Source: Aceticella autotrophica (GTDB lineage: Bacteria; Bacillota; Thermoanaerobacteria; Thermoanaerobacterales; Thermoanaerobacteraceae). From it: a stretch of 64,000 nucleotides of DNA. The stretch is taken from the NCBI RefSeq assembly GCF_017357865.1, contig NZ_CP060096.1, positions 806,001-870,000 of the forward strand, read 5' to 3'. Positions 1 to 8,376 of the stretch are shown here, piece by piece; position 1 is the first letter of the stretch, and every line of letters starts with the position of its first letter. The notes beneath the pieces were generated by a model. That model saw only the letters and a list, made by a program, of their open reading frames with translations, was not told where the DNA came from and did no database searches. Position numbers and translations under genes: made by a program.

Positions 1-785
1 GTCATTACTGCATCAATTCATATATTGCCAAAAGTGATCCAAATGATGTTTTTGTGTTTAGATTAGAGCCTGAGAGAATTATTGATATAGCTAAAAAAAC
101 AGGATGTCATAATATCGTATTTGGTGTTAATGAGGTAACAGTTTCTTTGCCGTCTGCCGTAGAAGTAGGAAAACTGGCGAAAAAAGAGGGTATACCTATG
201 GGATGTCTTACGAATGGATACATCACAGAAGAAGTAGTTGAGATTTTCAAGGGAATCTTTCAATTTATTAATGTCAGTTTAAAGTCATTCAGTTCAGGTT
301 TTTATAAGAGGTATGTCGGTATAGATGATTTGTCGCCTATATTGCGTAATATAAGAGAGCTATCAAAAAAATGTCATATAGAAATTACAACACCTATAGT
401 TTCAGGCATAAATGATAAAGAAATTCCGCTTATTGCCGAATTTATAAGCGGCATAAATCCTGAAATACCATGGCATGTATTTAGACTTTTGCCGGAATAC
501 AAGATGCAGAATTTACAATATCCAAATATCTATGAGGTCAGCAATGCCTTGCAGGAGGCAAGAAAGGTTTTACCTTATATATATTTCAGTAATTTTGCAG
601 GTTCTGATTGGGTAAGTACCTTTTGTCCGGAATGTGGCGGGAAGATAATAAAGAGAATCGCTTTGGGGGGATGTGGCGCAAAATTAACGGAATATGCTTT
701 AAATAATGGTAAATGTCCGGTATGCGGCAAGACAATACCCCTGTATGGGGAATATATAGAATGGAATTCGAGGGAGGTAAGATAA
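1..785 (+). CDS. Radical SAM protein, 5'-truncated by window edge
   Basis: The reading frame is open from base 3, so the gene begins upstream of the window. The first residues read HYC, and bases 1-2 (gt) could complete a Cys codon, giving the last part of a CxxxCxxC iron-sulfur motif as in activating-enzyme-like radical SAM proteins. The middle looks like a TIM-barrel radical SAM core, with a TNGY segment and a SGIND segment. The C-terminus carries a CPECGG and CPVCG pair about 30 residues apart, which looks like a zinc ribbon. It is separated by 1 bp from the next gene, so the two are almost certainly cotranscribed. The substrate is unknown. The internal GTG at 54 is not the real start. Confidence 0.75.
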   Translation, partial: HYCINSYIAKSDPNDVFVFRLEPERIIDIAKKTGCHNIVFGVNEVTVSLPSAVEVGKLAKKEGIPMGCLTNGYITEEVVEIFKGIFQFINVSLKSFSSGFYKRYVGIDDLSPILRNIRELSKKCHIEITTPIVSGINDKEIPLIAEFISGINPEIPWHVFRLLPEYKMQNLQYPNIYEVSNALQEARKVLPYIYFSNFAGSDWVSTFCPECGGKIIKRIALGGCGAKLTEYALNNGKCPVCGKTIPLYGEYIEWNSREVR

Positions 786-786
786 A

Positions 787-1941
787 ATGGCGATTGGGAT
801 TATTGATGTCAGGGAATGGCAAACGATGGTTGATTTAAAAACCGGTGATAAGATTGATATTGATTTAAAATCTATTGATAAAATAAAAAAAATCATTGCA
901 CAGAATTATTATCCCGGAGACTTTGAATTAGAAAGCATTGATTGGGTAAGTGATATGGCAATGAGGATAAATGAGGTATATGAGCCTGATTTTATGTTGT
1001 TAAGTTATGCACAGCCTTACTTTATCTCTCGATTCAAAAAGATTTTCAACTATGAAATGATAGGAATAATAAATTATCTTTTTAAAAGCGTTGAGAATTT
1101 TTTAAAAAATACTGATTTTGTTCCGGTAATAATTGGACTTGGTGATTTAGTGCCGTTAAGGGGTTTTATAGATTTATCAAATATTGACGGAATTGCTTTT
1201 TGCGGCGGAATGTCCTCTTGCTATGGTGGATTATTTGATGCAACGTCAAAAGACCTTGATTATTTAGCTGGTATTCCGGAGATAGAAAAAATAATAAGCA
1301 AAAAAAAGTTTATGGATGAATTTGGTGGAAGAGAAGATTTTATTAAAAGATTTCCGGATTATTTGCTTATAGCTAAAGAAGGATATACATTTAAGGCATG
1401 TGGAAGCTTAGCAAGGACAGTTTATAAAGTTCCTGCAAAAAATACGACGATACCATTATATACATCGTTAGATGGTATTGATTCTATTGTTGATGTTAAA
1501 AAAGTCATTGAAGAAAATCTGGATAATCGAAAAATTGCTCTTATTCTTTTAGAGGGGATAGGGACAAGGGATTTTAAATGGCAATATACCTTGTGCAAAA
1601 ACAGCATAAAATGGTATACGTATGAGCAGGATGCAAATCAATATCTCGCAATAACCACAGGCAAACATCTTCAATATAATGGTTATCCACCCGGTTATAA
1701 ATATTATATAGAGGACGATGAAAATAAGCCATATCCTTATGAAGGACCTTTTATGGAAATACCGGAAAATACCATCGGGCAGATGAATAAAATAAAAAGT
1801 GCTGCCCTTGGCAGCAGAAGCATTATAACGCATGTTGCAAGTGGAGCCGACATCAGTATTGAATGTTTATGCAGGATGCTCTATAATTATGGGACAATGG
1901 CGGTTATAAAAGATATAGTTTATAAGCAGGAAATCCTTTAA
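787..1941 (+). CDS. Conserved-looking protein of unknown function, 384 aa
   Basis: I do not recognise this family. The ATG at 787 follows an AGGGAGG site at 771-777 and lies 1 bp after the radical SAM gene. No signal peptide or membrane segment is evident, so it is probably cytoplasmic. Visible landmarks are an aliphatic segment VPVIIGLGDL followed by FCGGMSSCYGG, a KACGSLART segment, and a C-terminal HVASGADISIECLCRM stretch. The grouped Cys residues could bind a metal or a cluster. Its place between a radical SAM gene and a DUF4213/DUF364 gene, next to a Moco-riboswitch-controlled transporter, suggests a role in metal or cofactor handling, but that is inference only. Confidence 0.6.
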   Translation: MAIGIIDVREWQTMVDLKTGDKIDIDLKSIDKIKKIIAQNYYPGDFELESIDWVSDMAMRINEVYEPDFMLLSYAQPYFISRFKKIFNYEMIGIINYLFKSVENFLKNTDFVPVIIGLGDLVPLRGFIDLSNIDGIAFCGGMSSCYGGLFDATSKDLDYLAGIPEIEKIISKKKFMDEFGGREDFIKRFPDYLLIAKEGYTFKACGSLARTVYKVPAKNTTIPLYTSLDGIDSIVDVKKVIEENLDNRKIALILLEGIGTRDFKWQYTLCKNSIKWYTYEQDANQYLAITTGKHLQYNGYPPGYKYYIEDDENKPYPYEGPFMEIPENTIGQMNKIKSAALGSRSIITHVASGADISIECLCRMLYNYGTMAVIKDIVYKQEIL

Positions 1942-2056
1942 TTATTAAATAATTCATTTTTCTTTAAGGATATAAATATTTTTGAAAGAAAAGCTCAAAC
2001 ATAGATTATAGAAATAAAATATTTATAAAAATCTAAGATAAAGAGGTGTAAATTTA

Positions 2057-2812
2057 ATGATAATTGATAAATTAATTGATATTGCCAATGAAAGGTCAAA
2101 TGGGAGAAAGATTAAGGATATTCGAATAGGTGTAGGTTATACCTGTGTTATGTTGGACGATGGAAGTTCGGGTTTGGCATATACTTTCGTTAATGAACTC
2201 GGACCTTGCTGTGGACAGTTGGAAGAAGCGGGAAGCATGATTGGACGGGATTGCACTTCAGTAATTAGCTGGGGAAAGAAGGATAATATATTAAAATCTA
2301 CAGTTGGAGTGGCAGCAATAAATGCTGTAATTCACAGTGGCATTCAAGAATATGAAACGGGTAATATTATCAACGAGGTAAAAAATTTAAATTCTTATGA
2401 TACATTTGGTATGGTAGGTTATTTCCGACCTATAATAAATGTTGTAAAGCAGACAGGAGCAAAAACTTATGTATTTGAACGTTCAGGGAAATATGAAGGA
2501 ACTACGGTTCCTGATTGGGCAATTGAAATGTACCTGCCGCAATGTGATGTGGTTATAATTACAGGTACTGCAATAATAAATAAGACAATCGATCATATTT
2601 TGGAGATGTGTAAAAATGCAAGGGAGGTTTATATAGTCGGTCCGTCAACCACCATGTCTTATGAAGCATTTGAAGGATATAATGTTACGAAACTTGCCGG
2701 AAGTTTAGTTGTTGAGCCCAAAAAGGCTCTTGAGGTAGTCAGTCAAGGGGGAGGTACTATGATGTTGAAGGATGCCATAAAAAATATATCTGTAAAAGTA
2801 AAGGGGAAATAA
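2057..2812 (+). CDS. DUF4213/DUF364 protein, putative heavy-metal chelation family
   Basis: The 251-aa protein matches my recollection of the DUF4213 plus DUF364 architecture: an enolase-N-like N-terminal part with conserved ELGPCCGQLEEAGS, then a Rossmann-like C-terminal part with VGYFRPIINV, VVIITGTAIINKTIDHIL and VGPSTTMS segments. Family members are soluble and are described as putative heavy-metal chelators from structural work, with no settled reaction. The start at 2057 has a GAGGTG site at 2042-2047. A 115-bp gap separates it from the 384-aa gene. The molybdate-type transporter and its riboswitch begin immediately downstream, which supports a link to molybdenum or tungsten. Confidence 0.7.
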   Translation: MIIDKLIDIANERSNGRKIKDIRIGVGYTCVMLDDGSSGLAYTFVNELGPCCGQLEEAGSMIGRDCTSVISWGKKDNILKSTVGVAAINAVIHSGIQEYETGNIINEVKNLNSYDTFGMVGYFRPIINVVKQTGAKTYVFERSGKYEGTTVPDWAIEMYLPQCDVVIITGTAIINKTIDHILEMCKNAREVYIVGPSTTMSYEAFEGYNVTKLAGSLVVEPKKALEVVSQGGGTMMLKDAIKNISVKVKGK

Positions 2813-2835
2813 CTGTTATAAATTGTAAAACATCC

Positions 2836-2862
2836 TTGACAAATATGATTAGTTGATATACT
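2836..2862 (+). promoter_or_regulatory. Promoter for riboswitch-modABC transcript
   Basis: TTGACA at 2836-2841 and TATACT at 2857-2862 are separated by 15 bp, slightly short of the usual 17. This places the start of transcription about 35 nt upstream of the Moco-type aptamer. Confidence 0.5.
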
Positions 2863-2904
2863 ATTATCAATAAGCTTAGAGAAAAATCAAAAATTGAAAA
2901 TATA

Positions 2905-3010
2905 AATCTCCGAGCCTTTATGTCTGTGGGGGATTATCCTATGAGATAAAGGCCGTCTTAGGGTATTAATGGAAACGTTAATGCCTCCCGTTTGAAAAGG
3001 AGAAGGATTT
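2905..3010 (+). promoter_or_regulatory. Moco-type riboswitch (molybdenum/tungsten cofactor RNA)
   Basis: Conserved blocks of the Moco RNA motif appear in order: CTCCGAGCC near 2908, AAGGCC near 2948, a GGAAAC loop near 2971, GCCTCCC near 2982 and GAAAAGGAGAAGG at the 3' end. In this class the RNA senses molybdenum cofactor, or tungsten cofactor in variants that lack one stem. I did not fold it well enough to decide between these. A terminator hairpin follows at 3046, so premature termination is the likely output. The gene controlled is the oxyanion transporter operon beginning at 3214. Confidence 0.85.
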
Positions 3011-3045
3011 TAGTGTTTGCACAACATTTGATATGATGTTTTTTG

Positions 3046-3069
3046 TGCCTTCTTCGGAAGGCATTTTTT
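3046..3069 (+). terminator. Intrinsic terminator, expression platform of the Moco-type riboswitch
   Basis: A perfect 7-bp stem, TGCCTTC / GAAGGCA, is closed by a TTCG tetraloop and followed by six T residues. The 5' arm CCTTCTTC can also pair with GGAGAAGG at about 2999-3006 at the end of the aptamer. This offers a plausible antiterminator switch. Confidence 0.8.
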
Positions 3070-3143
3070 AATCTATAAATAACTTACAGATATGATTATA
3101 AGCAACGAAAACGGAAAAATTGACTGAAAGGAGGTGATGATTA

Positions 3144-3209
3144 TTGCAGAGGTTTATAAAAAAATCTTATGTATTTTGTAAAGAATTTTTAGAAAGAGGG
3201 GGACAATAA
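3144..3209 (+). CDS. Short leader ORF, 21 aa, upstream of modA
   Basis: A TTG codon at 3144 follows AAAGGAGGTGAT at 3127-3138, an almost perfect anti-Shine-Dalgarno complement and stronger than the site of modA itself. It would encode a basic, aromatic peptide beginning MQRFIKKSYVFCKEF and stop at 3207-3209, only 4 nt before the modA ATG. The modA site GAGGGGG (3196-3202) lies inside this ORF, so translation could be coupled. No homologue is recognised and it may be regulatory rather than a functional peptide. Confidence 0.4.
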   Translation: MQRFIKKSYVFCKEFLERGGQ

Positions 3210-3213
3210 AAAA

Positions 3214-4065
3214 ATGTTAAAATTCGACAAAGCAGCAGGGAAAAAGATGTTTAATGTTAAAAACCTTTTACTTATTTTTTTAGTGACTGCAATGATTGTA
3301 TTTGGCGGGTGTAGTTCGAAAACTGATAAAAATTCAACAAATACAGTTAAAAACAACAAACAGGAAACAACAGCTTCATTTAAAGGTCAAAAACTTAATC
3401 TTTATGTAGCAGCAGGGCTTAAAAAACCTATGGATGAGGTTATCAATATCTTTGAAAAAGAAACCGGTGCAAAGGTAGTACCAAGTTATGGGGCTTCCGG
3501 TGGACTTTACACACAAATCAAAGAGGGGCAGCCTTGCGACCTCTATTTTTCGGCAGACTGGCTTTATGTAGACAAGCTTAAGGCTGATGGGAAACTGGCT
3601 GAAGGGCAAAAATTCTTGCAAGACAATTTGGTGCTTGCTGTGTCACAAACAGGTAAAAATAAAGTTAAAAGTGTAACAGATTTGATAAAACCGGGGGTTG
3701 TAGTTGGTGTATGTGACTTACAAGCTCCTGTTGGTACTTATTCTGAAAAAGCTTTTAAGACAATGAATATATGGGACAAATTAGTATCATCAGGCAATAT
3801 TAAAGCCCGTCCTGCAACGGTAAATCAGCTTGCGGTTATGATTGGCAAAAATGAGCTTGATGCAGGTTTAATTTACAGCAGTGTAGCCAAAGCAAATAAT
3901 TTAGAATATGTTGAAGAAATACCTCAAAAATATACGGGTGAGATTATTTTCGGTTCAGCTATCATTAAAGGTGGTAATGAAAAACTTGCTAAAGAATTTA
4001 TGAAGATTGCTAATAATAACATTGATAAATTTGAAAAATACGGTTGGAAGGCTGTAAAAGAATGA
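3214..4065 (+). CDS. modA: ModA-type molybdate/tungstate-binding lipoprotein
   Basis: The 283-aa protein has a basic N-terminus, a hydrophobic signal segment and a lipobox-like FGGC at about residues 29-32, so it should be an extracytoplasmic lipoprotein after Lgt and Lsp processing. The mature part shows the ModA pattern: LYVAAGLKKPMDEV, PSYGASGGLYTQIKEG, DLYFSAD, LVLAVS, and a C-terminal YTGEIIFGSAI. ModA proteins deliver molybdate, and often tungstate, to an ABC permease. It is the first main gene of a three-gene operon behind a Moco-type riboswitch and overlaps modB by ATGA. The sequence does not show whether molybdate or tungstate is preferred. Confidence 0.88.
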   Translation: MLKFDKAAGKKMFNVKNLLLIFLVTAMIVFGGCSSKTDKNSTNTVKNNKQETTASFKGQKLNLYVAAGLKKPMDEVINIFEKETGAKVVPSYGASGGLYTQIKEGQPCDLYFSADWLYVDKLKADGKLAEGQKFLQDNLVLAVSQTGKNKVKSVTDLIKPGVVVGVCDLQAPVGTYSEKAFKTMNIWDKLVSSGNIKARPATVNQLAVMIGKNELDAGLIYSSVAKANNLEYVEEIPQKYTGEIIFGSAIIKGGNEKLAKEFMKIANNNIDKFEKYGWKAVKE

Positions 4066-4838
4066 GAAATAATATTATCAGTGTTTTATTTATACCATTG
4101 TTTTTTCTATTGGTAATTTATCCTATTGCCGCGTTATTAGGGCATGTTAATAGTATGGGTATTATTAAAACCTTTCACGATATACTATTTTGGCAAAGTG
4201 TAAAAAATACTATAGAGGCTGCATTTGCAGCCTCTGTATTAGGTCTCATAACGGCTTTGGGATTTGGCTATTACCATCTTTTTGACAGAAATTCATATTT
4301 ATACAAAATTGCTAATTTTATGAATGACTTACCGGTTGCTTTACCGCATACCGTAGCCGGACTTGCCCTGCTTTTAGCCTTTGGACGTAATGCCTTTGGC
4401 TTTGTTGGCAATACGGGATTGGCGTTTATGATGATTTCTGTTGTATTAGCCATGTTTTTTGTTTCATATCCTCTGGCAGCAAGGGCTATATCTGCTGGTG
4501 TAGATCAAATAGAACCTGAGATAATTGATGTAGCCCGTACGCTGGGAGATACTCCCAATAAAGCATACCTGCGGGTTGTGGTTCCTTCTTTGGGAGAGGC
4601 TATATTCTCAGGTCTTGCATTAACCTTTGCCCGCTCAGTAAGCGAATTTGCTGCCGTAATAATGTTTGGGGGAAACATCCCGGGTGTTACTCAAGTTTTA
4701 GCATCTTATGTCTTTACTAAGGTTGAAGAAGGCGAAATTAATATGGCAGTAACAGCAAGTGCATTTTGTATTTTATTATCTTTGACAATCGTTGGGCTAT
4801 TAAGTTTAATAAATGCGAGGAGAAACAAAAATGCTTAA
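4062..4838 (+). CDS. modB: ModB-type ABC transporter permease
   Basis: The start is the ATG at 4062, which overlaps the modA stop codon, rather than the TTG at 4044. The 258-aa protein has about six membrane segments and the cytoplasmic EAA-like loop of binding-protein-dependent permeases (EIIDVARTLGDTPNKAYLRV), followed by VPSLGEAIFSGLALTFARS. It should form a homodimeric channel for the oxyanion bound by the upstream lipoprotein, energised by the next gene. It overlaps the ATPase gene by 8 bp. Confidence 0.88.
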   Translation: MRNNIISVLFIPLFFLLVIYPIAALLGHVNSMGIIKTFHDILFWQSVKNTIEAAFAASVLGLITALGFGYYHLFDRNSYLYKIANFMNDLPVALPHTVAGLALLLAFGRNAFGFVGNTGLAFMMISVVLAMFFVSYPLAARAISAGVDQIEPEIIDVARTLGDTPNKAYLRVVVPSLGEAIFSGLALTFARSVSEFAAVIMFGGNIPGVTQVLASYVFTKVEEGEINMAVTASAFCILLSLTIVGLLSLINARRNKNA

Positions 4839-5499
4839 GATTAATAATATAAGTAAATCTTTTGAAAATCGTAAGGTTTTGAAAGATGTAACAATAGAGG
4901 TGAAATCTGAGACAAAGGTTATTATAGGATTAAATGGAAGCGGAAAATCTACATTGCTTAAAATTGTTGCTGGTATAATAAGAGCTGATGAAGGTAGGGT
5001 AATTATAGGAGAAAGAGATGTAACATTACTTCCGCCGGAGGATCGAAAAATCGGTTATGTTCCACAACATACAGCCCTTTTTAATCACTTAACGATAAAG
5101 GAAAATATTACTTATTCTTTTAAAAATAGACGGGGTTCTAAGGAAACAATGGAAAAAACGATTGATATGCTGGGCTTAAAAGAATATCTTAATTGCAAAC
5201 CTTACGAATTAAGCGGCGGATATAAGAGCAGGGTATCAATGGCAAGGGCTTTAGTATCCGCTCCTCAAGTCATGCTTTTAGATGAACCTCTGAGTGACAT
5301 TGATGCCGCAACGAAGGAAAAACTTTTGCCGGAATTTCATTTTGTATTTAAAAATATTGACATACCTGTGTTATATGTTACACATGATGTACATGAAGCA
5401 GAAGCGATAGGAGATACATTTGCTGTCATGATTGATGGAAAACTCATTGACATTGATTCAGCTTCAAGAGCCTTTGATTTTATTAAAAATAAGTTATAG
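4831..5499 (+). CDS. modC: ModC-type ABC transporter ATP-binding protein, short form
   Basis: The chosen ATG at 4831 has GAGGAG at 4816-4821, whereas the ATG at 4813 has no upstream site. The 222-aa protein carries Walker A GLNGSGKST, a Q-loop VPQHTALFNH, signature LSGGYKSR (Tyr instead of the common Gln), Walker B VMLLDEP and the H-loop YVTHD. It ends right after the nucleotide-binding domain, so the C-terminal TOBE/MOP oxyanion-sensing domain of classical ModC (about 350 aa) is absent. Feedback may therefore rest on the riboswitch alone. It is the last gene of the operon, with a terminator following at 5545. Confidence 0.85.
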   Translation: MLKINNISKSFENRKVLKDVTIEVKSETKVIIGLNGSGKSTLLKIVAGIIRADEGRVIIGERDVTLLPPEDRKIGYVPQHTALFNHLTIKENITYSFKNRRGSKETMEKTIDMLGLKEYLNCKPYELSGGYKSRVSMARALVSAPQVMLLDEPLSDIDAATKEKLLPEFHFVFKNIDIPVLYVTHDVHEAEAIGDTFAVMIDGKLIDIDSASRAFDFIKNKL

Positions 5500-5544
5500 C
5501 ATTATGATATTATAAAAGTTTTGCATATATTTCTTTGTTCTTTA

Positions 5545-5578
5545 ATAATCCTTCTTTGTAGAAAGGATTATATTTTTT
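5545..5578 (+). terminator. Intrinsic terminator after modABC
   Basis: A 9-bp perfect stem, ATAATCCTT (5545-5553) / AAGGATTAT (5563-5571), is followed by a six-T run at 5573-5578. Confidence 0.75.
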
Positions 5579-5638
5579 CTTGCTTTTATCATTTCTATGT
5601 ATTAAAATATCACTAACATTGTTGTAAGGGGGTATAAT

Positions 5639-6463
5639 ATGCGGATATGCTATCTTGGTCCACAGGGTACATTTTCTGAAAAGGCTTTATTAATATATAC
5701 TAAAGATATTAAAAAATGTGATATAGAAGAGGTATCTTCAATACCCGATATAATTTCTCGTTTAAGCAGCAATGCTTGTGATGAGGCAATTGTACCGATA
5801 GAGAATTCAATTGAAGGTTCTGTTAATGTGACATTGGATATGCTGATAAATGATGCGGAAGATTTGATGATTAAAGGTGAAATAATTATACCAATATCCC
5901 ATTGCCTGATTGCTTGTGATTTTATCGATTTAAGTAATATCCGGTATATTATATCCCATCCTCAAGCATTGGCACAGTGCCGACAATTCATAAAAGAAAA
6001 TATACCTCAGGCACGGCTTATCACAGCTGAAAGTACTGCTAAAGCTGTTCTTGAAGCAAAATATAAAGGTACTGCTGCGGCAATCGGAAATGAAAGGTCG
6101 GCTGAAATTTATGGAATGAAGATACTAACAAGAGATATACAGGATGTTAAAGAAAATTATACAAGATTTATAGTCCTTTCACATAAGGATAGTGAAATCA
6201 CGGGGAATGACAAAACATCCCTTGTATTTTCGGTTAGCAACACACCGGGAAGCCTATACAAGGTACTTGGTGTATTTGCGGATGAAAATATAAACATGAC
6301 AAAAATAGAGTCAAGACCCTCAAGAAGAAAATTTGGTGAATATGTATTCTGGGTTGACATAGAAGGTCACAGATGCGATAATCATATTGTTACAGTATTA
6401 AACAAGTTAAATGGTAAAACGGATTTTCTTAAAATTTTAGGTTCTTACCCTAAATTTAAGTAA
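5639..6463 (+). CDS. pheA: Prephenate dehydratase
   Basis: PheA converts prephenate to phenylpyruvate in phenylalanine synthesis. The 274-aa protein has the monofunctional layout: a PDT domain beginning YLGPQGTFSEKA with VPIENSIEGSV, then a C-terminal ACT domain from about residue 195 (SVSNTPGSLYKVLGVFADEN, then KIESRPSRR). The ESRP motif is the phenylalanine-binding site in this family and suggests end-product inhibition. The ATG at 5639 follows AAGGGGG. It is the first gene of an aromatic amino acid operon, 10-25 bp from the next start. No T-box or leader attenuator is seen upstream. Confidence 0.93.
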   Translation: MRICYLGPQGTFSEKALLIYTKDIKKCDIEEVSSIPDIISRLSSNACDEAIVPIENSIEGSVNVTLDMLINDAEDLMIKGEIIIPISHCLIACDFIDLSNIRYIISHPQALAQCRQFIKENIPQARLITAESTAKAVLEAKYKGTAAAIGNERSAEIYGMKILTRDIQDVKENYTRFIVLSHKDSEITGNDKTSLVFSVSNTPGSLYKVLGVFADENINMTKIESRPSRRKFGEYVFWVDIEGHRCDNHIVTVLNKLNGKTDFLKILGSYPKFK

Positions 6464-6487
6464 AACGGTAGAATGGAGGAATTTGAA

Positions 6488-7504
6488 ATGGTAATTGTAA
6501 TGAAAGCAGATGCTACAGATAAGCAAATTTCTGAAATGTTGGATTTTTTAACATCACTCGAACTTAAAGTTCATATTTCCCGTGGTGAAGAACGTACTGT
6601 TATAGGTATAATTGGTGATAAAAAAAAGCTGAAGGATAAACCCCTTGAATTGATGGAGGGTGTTGAAAAAGTCGTTCCGATAGTAGAAAGTTATAAAATG
6701 GTCAGCAGGACCTTCAAACCGGAGTCTACCATTATAAATGTGGATGGCGTAGAAATAGGCGGTAAAGATATTATCATTATGGCAGGTCCATGTGCGGTTG
6801 AAAGCAGGGAGCAGCTTTTTGAAAGTGCTGAAGCAGTTAAAAAAGCCGGTGCAAGGTTTTTACGCGGCGGTGCATTTAAGCCGAGGACATCTCCATATTC
6901 TTTTCAGGGGCTTGAAGAAGAAGGTTTGAAGATGCTCCGTGAAGCAAGGGAACTTACAGGGTTGAAAATAGTTACGGAGGTAATGGATATACATTCAATT
7001 GATTTAGTTTCTGAATATGCAGATGTGCTACAGATTGGCGCAAGAAATATGCAGAATTTTTCCTTACTGAAAGAAATCGGGAAAATACAAAAGCCGGTAC
7101 TACTAAAAAGGGGGATTGCTGCGACAATAGATGAATGGCTGAATGCGGCAGAATATATTTTGAGCGAGGGCAATAAAAATGTTATTTTTTGTGAAAGAGG
7201 AATCAGGACATTTGAAACATATACAAGAAATACGCTTGATTTAAGTGCTGTTCCTATTATAAAAAAATTAAGCCACCTCCCTATTATAGTTGATCCAAGT
7301 CATGGGACAGGGAAATCCGAGCTTGTAGCTCCAATGTCAAAAGCAGCCATAGCGGCTGGTGCTGATGGTCTTATGATAGAGGTACATCCTGATCCTAAAA
7401 ATGCACTTTCTGATGGCGTACAATCTCTAACACCAGAGGCGTTTAAAATGCTTACAGATGAAATTAAAGCTATTTCACGCATCATAGGACGTGATTTTGA
7501 TTGA
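6488..7504 (+). CDS. aroF: 3-deoxy-7-phosphoheptulonate (DAHP) synthase, class I-beta
   Basis: This enzyme condenses phosphoenolpyruvate with erythrose 4-phosphate, the first shikimate-pathway step. The start is the ATG at 6488 ([13 protein letters not shown]), because GGAGGA at 6475-6480 lies ahead of it and inside the longer frame that opens at 6473. The 338-aa protein has an N-terminal ferredoxin-like regulatory domain (about residues 1-68), then the barrel: [42 protein letters not shown], and DPSHGTGK. This layout resembles the Thermotoga-type enzyme. It overlaps the next gene by 4 bp. Confidence 0.93.
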   Translation: MVIVMKADATDKQISEMLDFLTSLELKVHISRGEERTVIGIIGDKKKLKDKPLELMEGVEKVVPIVESYKMVSRTFKPESTIINVDGVEIGGKDIIIMAGPCAVESREQLFESAEAVKKAGARFLRGGAFKPRTSPYSFQGLEEEGLKMLREARELTGLKIVTEVMDIHSIDLVSEYADVLQIGARNMQNFSLLKEIGKIQKPVLLKRGIAATIDEWLNAAEYILSEGNKNVIFCERGIRTFETYTRNTLDLSAVPIIKKLSHLPIIVDPSHGTGKSELVAPMSKAAIAAGADGLMIEVHPDPKNALSDGVQSLTPEAFKMLTDEIKAISRIIGRDFD

Positions 7505-8343
7505 TAAAACACGTTTTAATAGTAGGTCTTGGCTTCATGGGAGGTTCCCTTGCAAAGTCAATCAAGAAATATACAGGGATAAAGATAACTGCTCTTGATA
7601 TAAATGAAGAATATTTAAATAAGGCATTGGAAGAAGGTATTATTTCAAAGGGAATTAAGCAAGTAGATTGTAATATTGATGCAGATGTGGTGTTTATATG
7701 TACACCTGTAGGAAAGATAATAGATTGTATTTATGAGATTATACCATATCTAAAAAAAGGCTGCATTATTACAGATATTGGCAGTACAAAAAAATTGATT
7801 ATGGAGAAAATTGAAAAGATATTGCCAGATGATATGTATTTTATTGGGGGACATCCGATGGCAGGTACGGAGAAATCCGGCTTTACAGCAAGTGTTTCGA
7901 ACCTTTTTAAAGATACAAGCTATTTTATAATGCCCATCAAGAATGTCCCAAATGATATAGTAAAATTATTTATAGATGAAATAATAATAAAAATAGGGGC
8001 AAAACCTGTGATTATAGATTATAATTTACATGATAGATTTACTGCTATAATAAGCCATGTACCACATATAGTATCTGCGGCACTTTCTAATTTTGCCTGT
8101 AGCGAAGGTCCTGATGCGATACAGTATGCTGCAGGCGGTTTTAAAGATACAACAAGAATTGCCATGTCGCAGACAGAGATGTGGAAGGATATAGTGATAA
8201 GTAATAAAGAAACAATAAAAGAATTACTTCTAAAATACAGTGAAATCCTTGCCGAATTTATATCATACCTTGATAAAGAGGATATAAAATCAATAGAAAA
8301 ATTTTTTGATGATGCAAGAATGTATCGCAGCAGCATAGAGTAA
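7501..8343 (+). CDS. tyrA: Prephenate dehydrogenase
   Basis: TyrA oxidatively decarboxylates prephenate to 4-hydroxyphenylpyruvate for tyrosine. The TTG start at 7501 overlaps the DAHP synthase stop codon, implying translational coupling. The 280-aa protein opens with a Rossmann motif [10 protein letters not shown] near residue 8, followed by [27 protein letters not shown] and [11 protein letters not shown], which hold the catalytic and substrate-binding His residues of the family. It lacks the C-terminal ACT domain found in many Gram-positive versions (about 365 aa), so tyrosine feedback may differ. Confidence 0.92.
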   Translation: MIKHVLIVGLGFMGGSLAKSIKKYTGIKITALDINEEYLNKALEEGIISKGIKQVDCNIDADVVFICTPVGKIIDCIYEIIPYLKKGCIITDIGSTKKLIMEKIEKILPDDMYFIGGHPMAGTEKSGFTASVSNLFKDTSYFIMPIKNVPNDIVKLFIDEIIIKIGAKPVIIDYNLHDRFTAIISHVPHIVSAALSNFACSEGPDAIQYAAGGFKDTTRIAMSQTEMWKDIVISNKETIKELLLKYSEILAEFISYLDKEDIKSIEKFFDDARMYRSSIE

Positions 8344-8376
8344 AGGATATTTAAAGGTAGATTTATGGAGGTAAAT

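Noticed and set aside
54-785. GTG at 54 as the start of the radical SAM gene
   Set aside because: The frame is open to the window edge and the residues before it contain the end of the cluster motif, so the gene is simply cut.
5500-5638. T-box or amino acid leader upstream of pheA
   Set aside because: No T-box core sequence or specifier arm, and no leader peptide rich in Phe or Tyr, was seen; the hairpin belongs to the terminator after modC.
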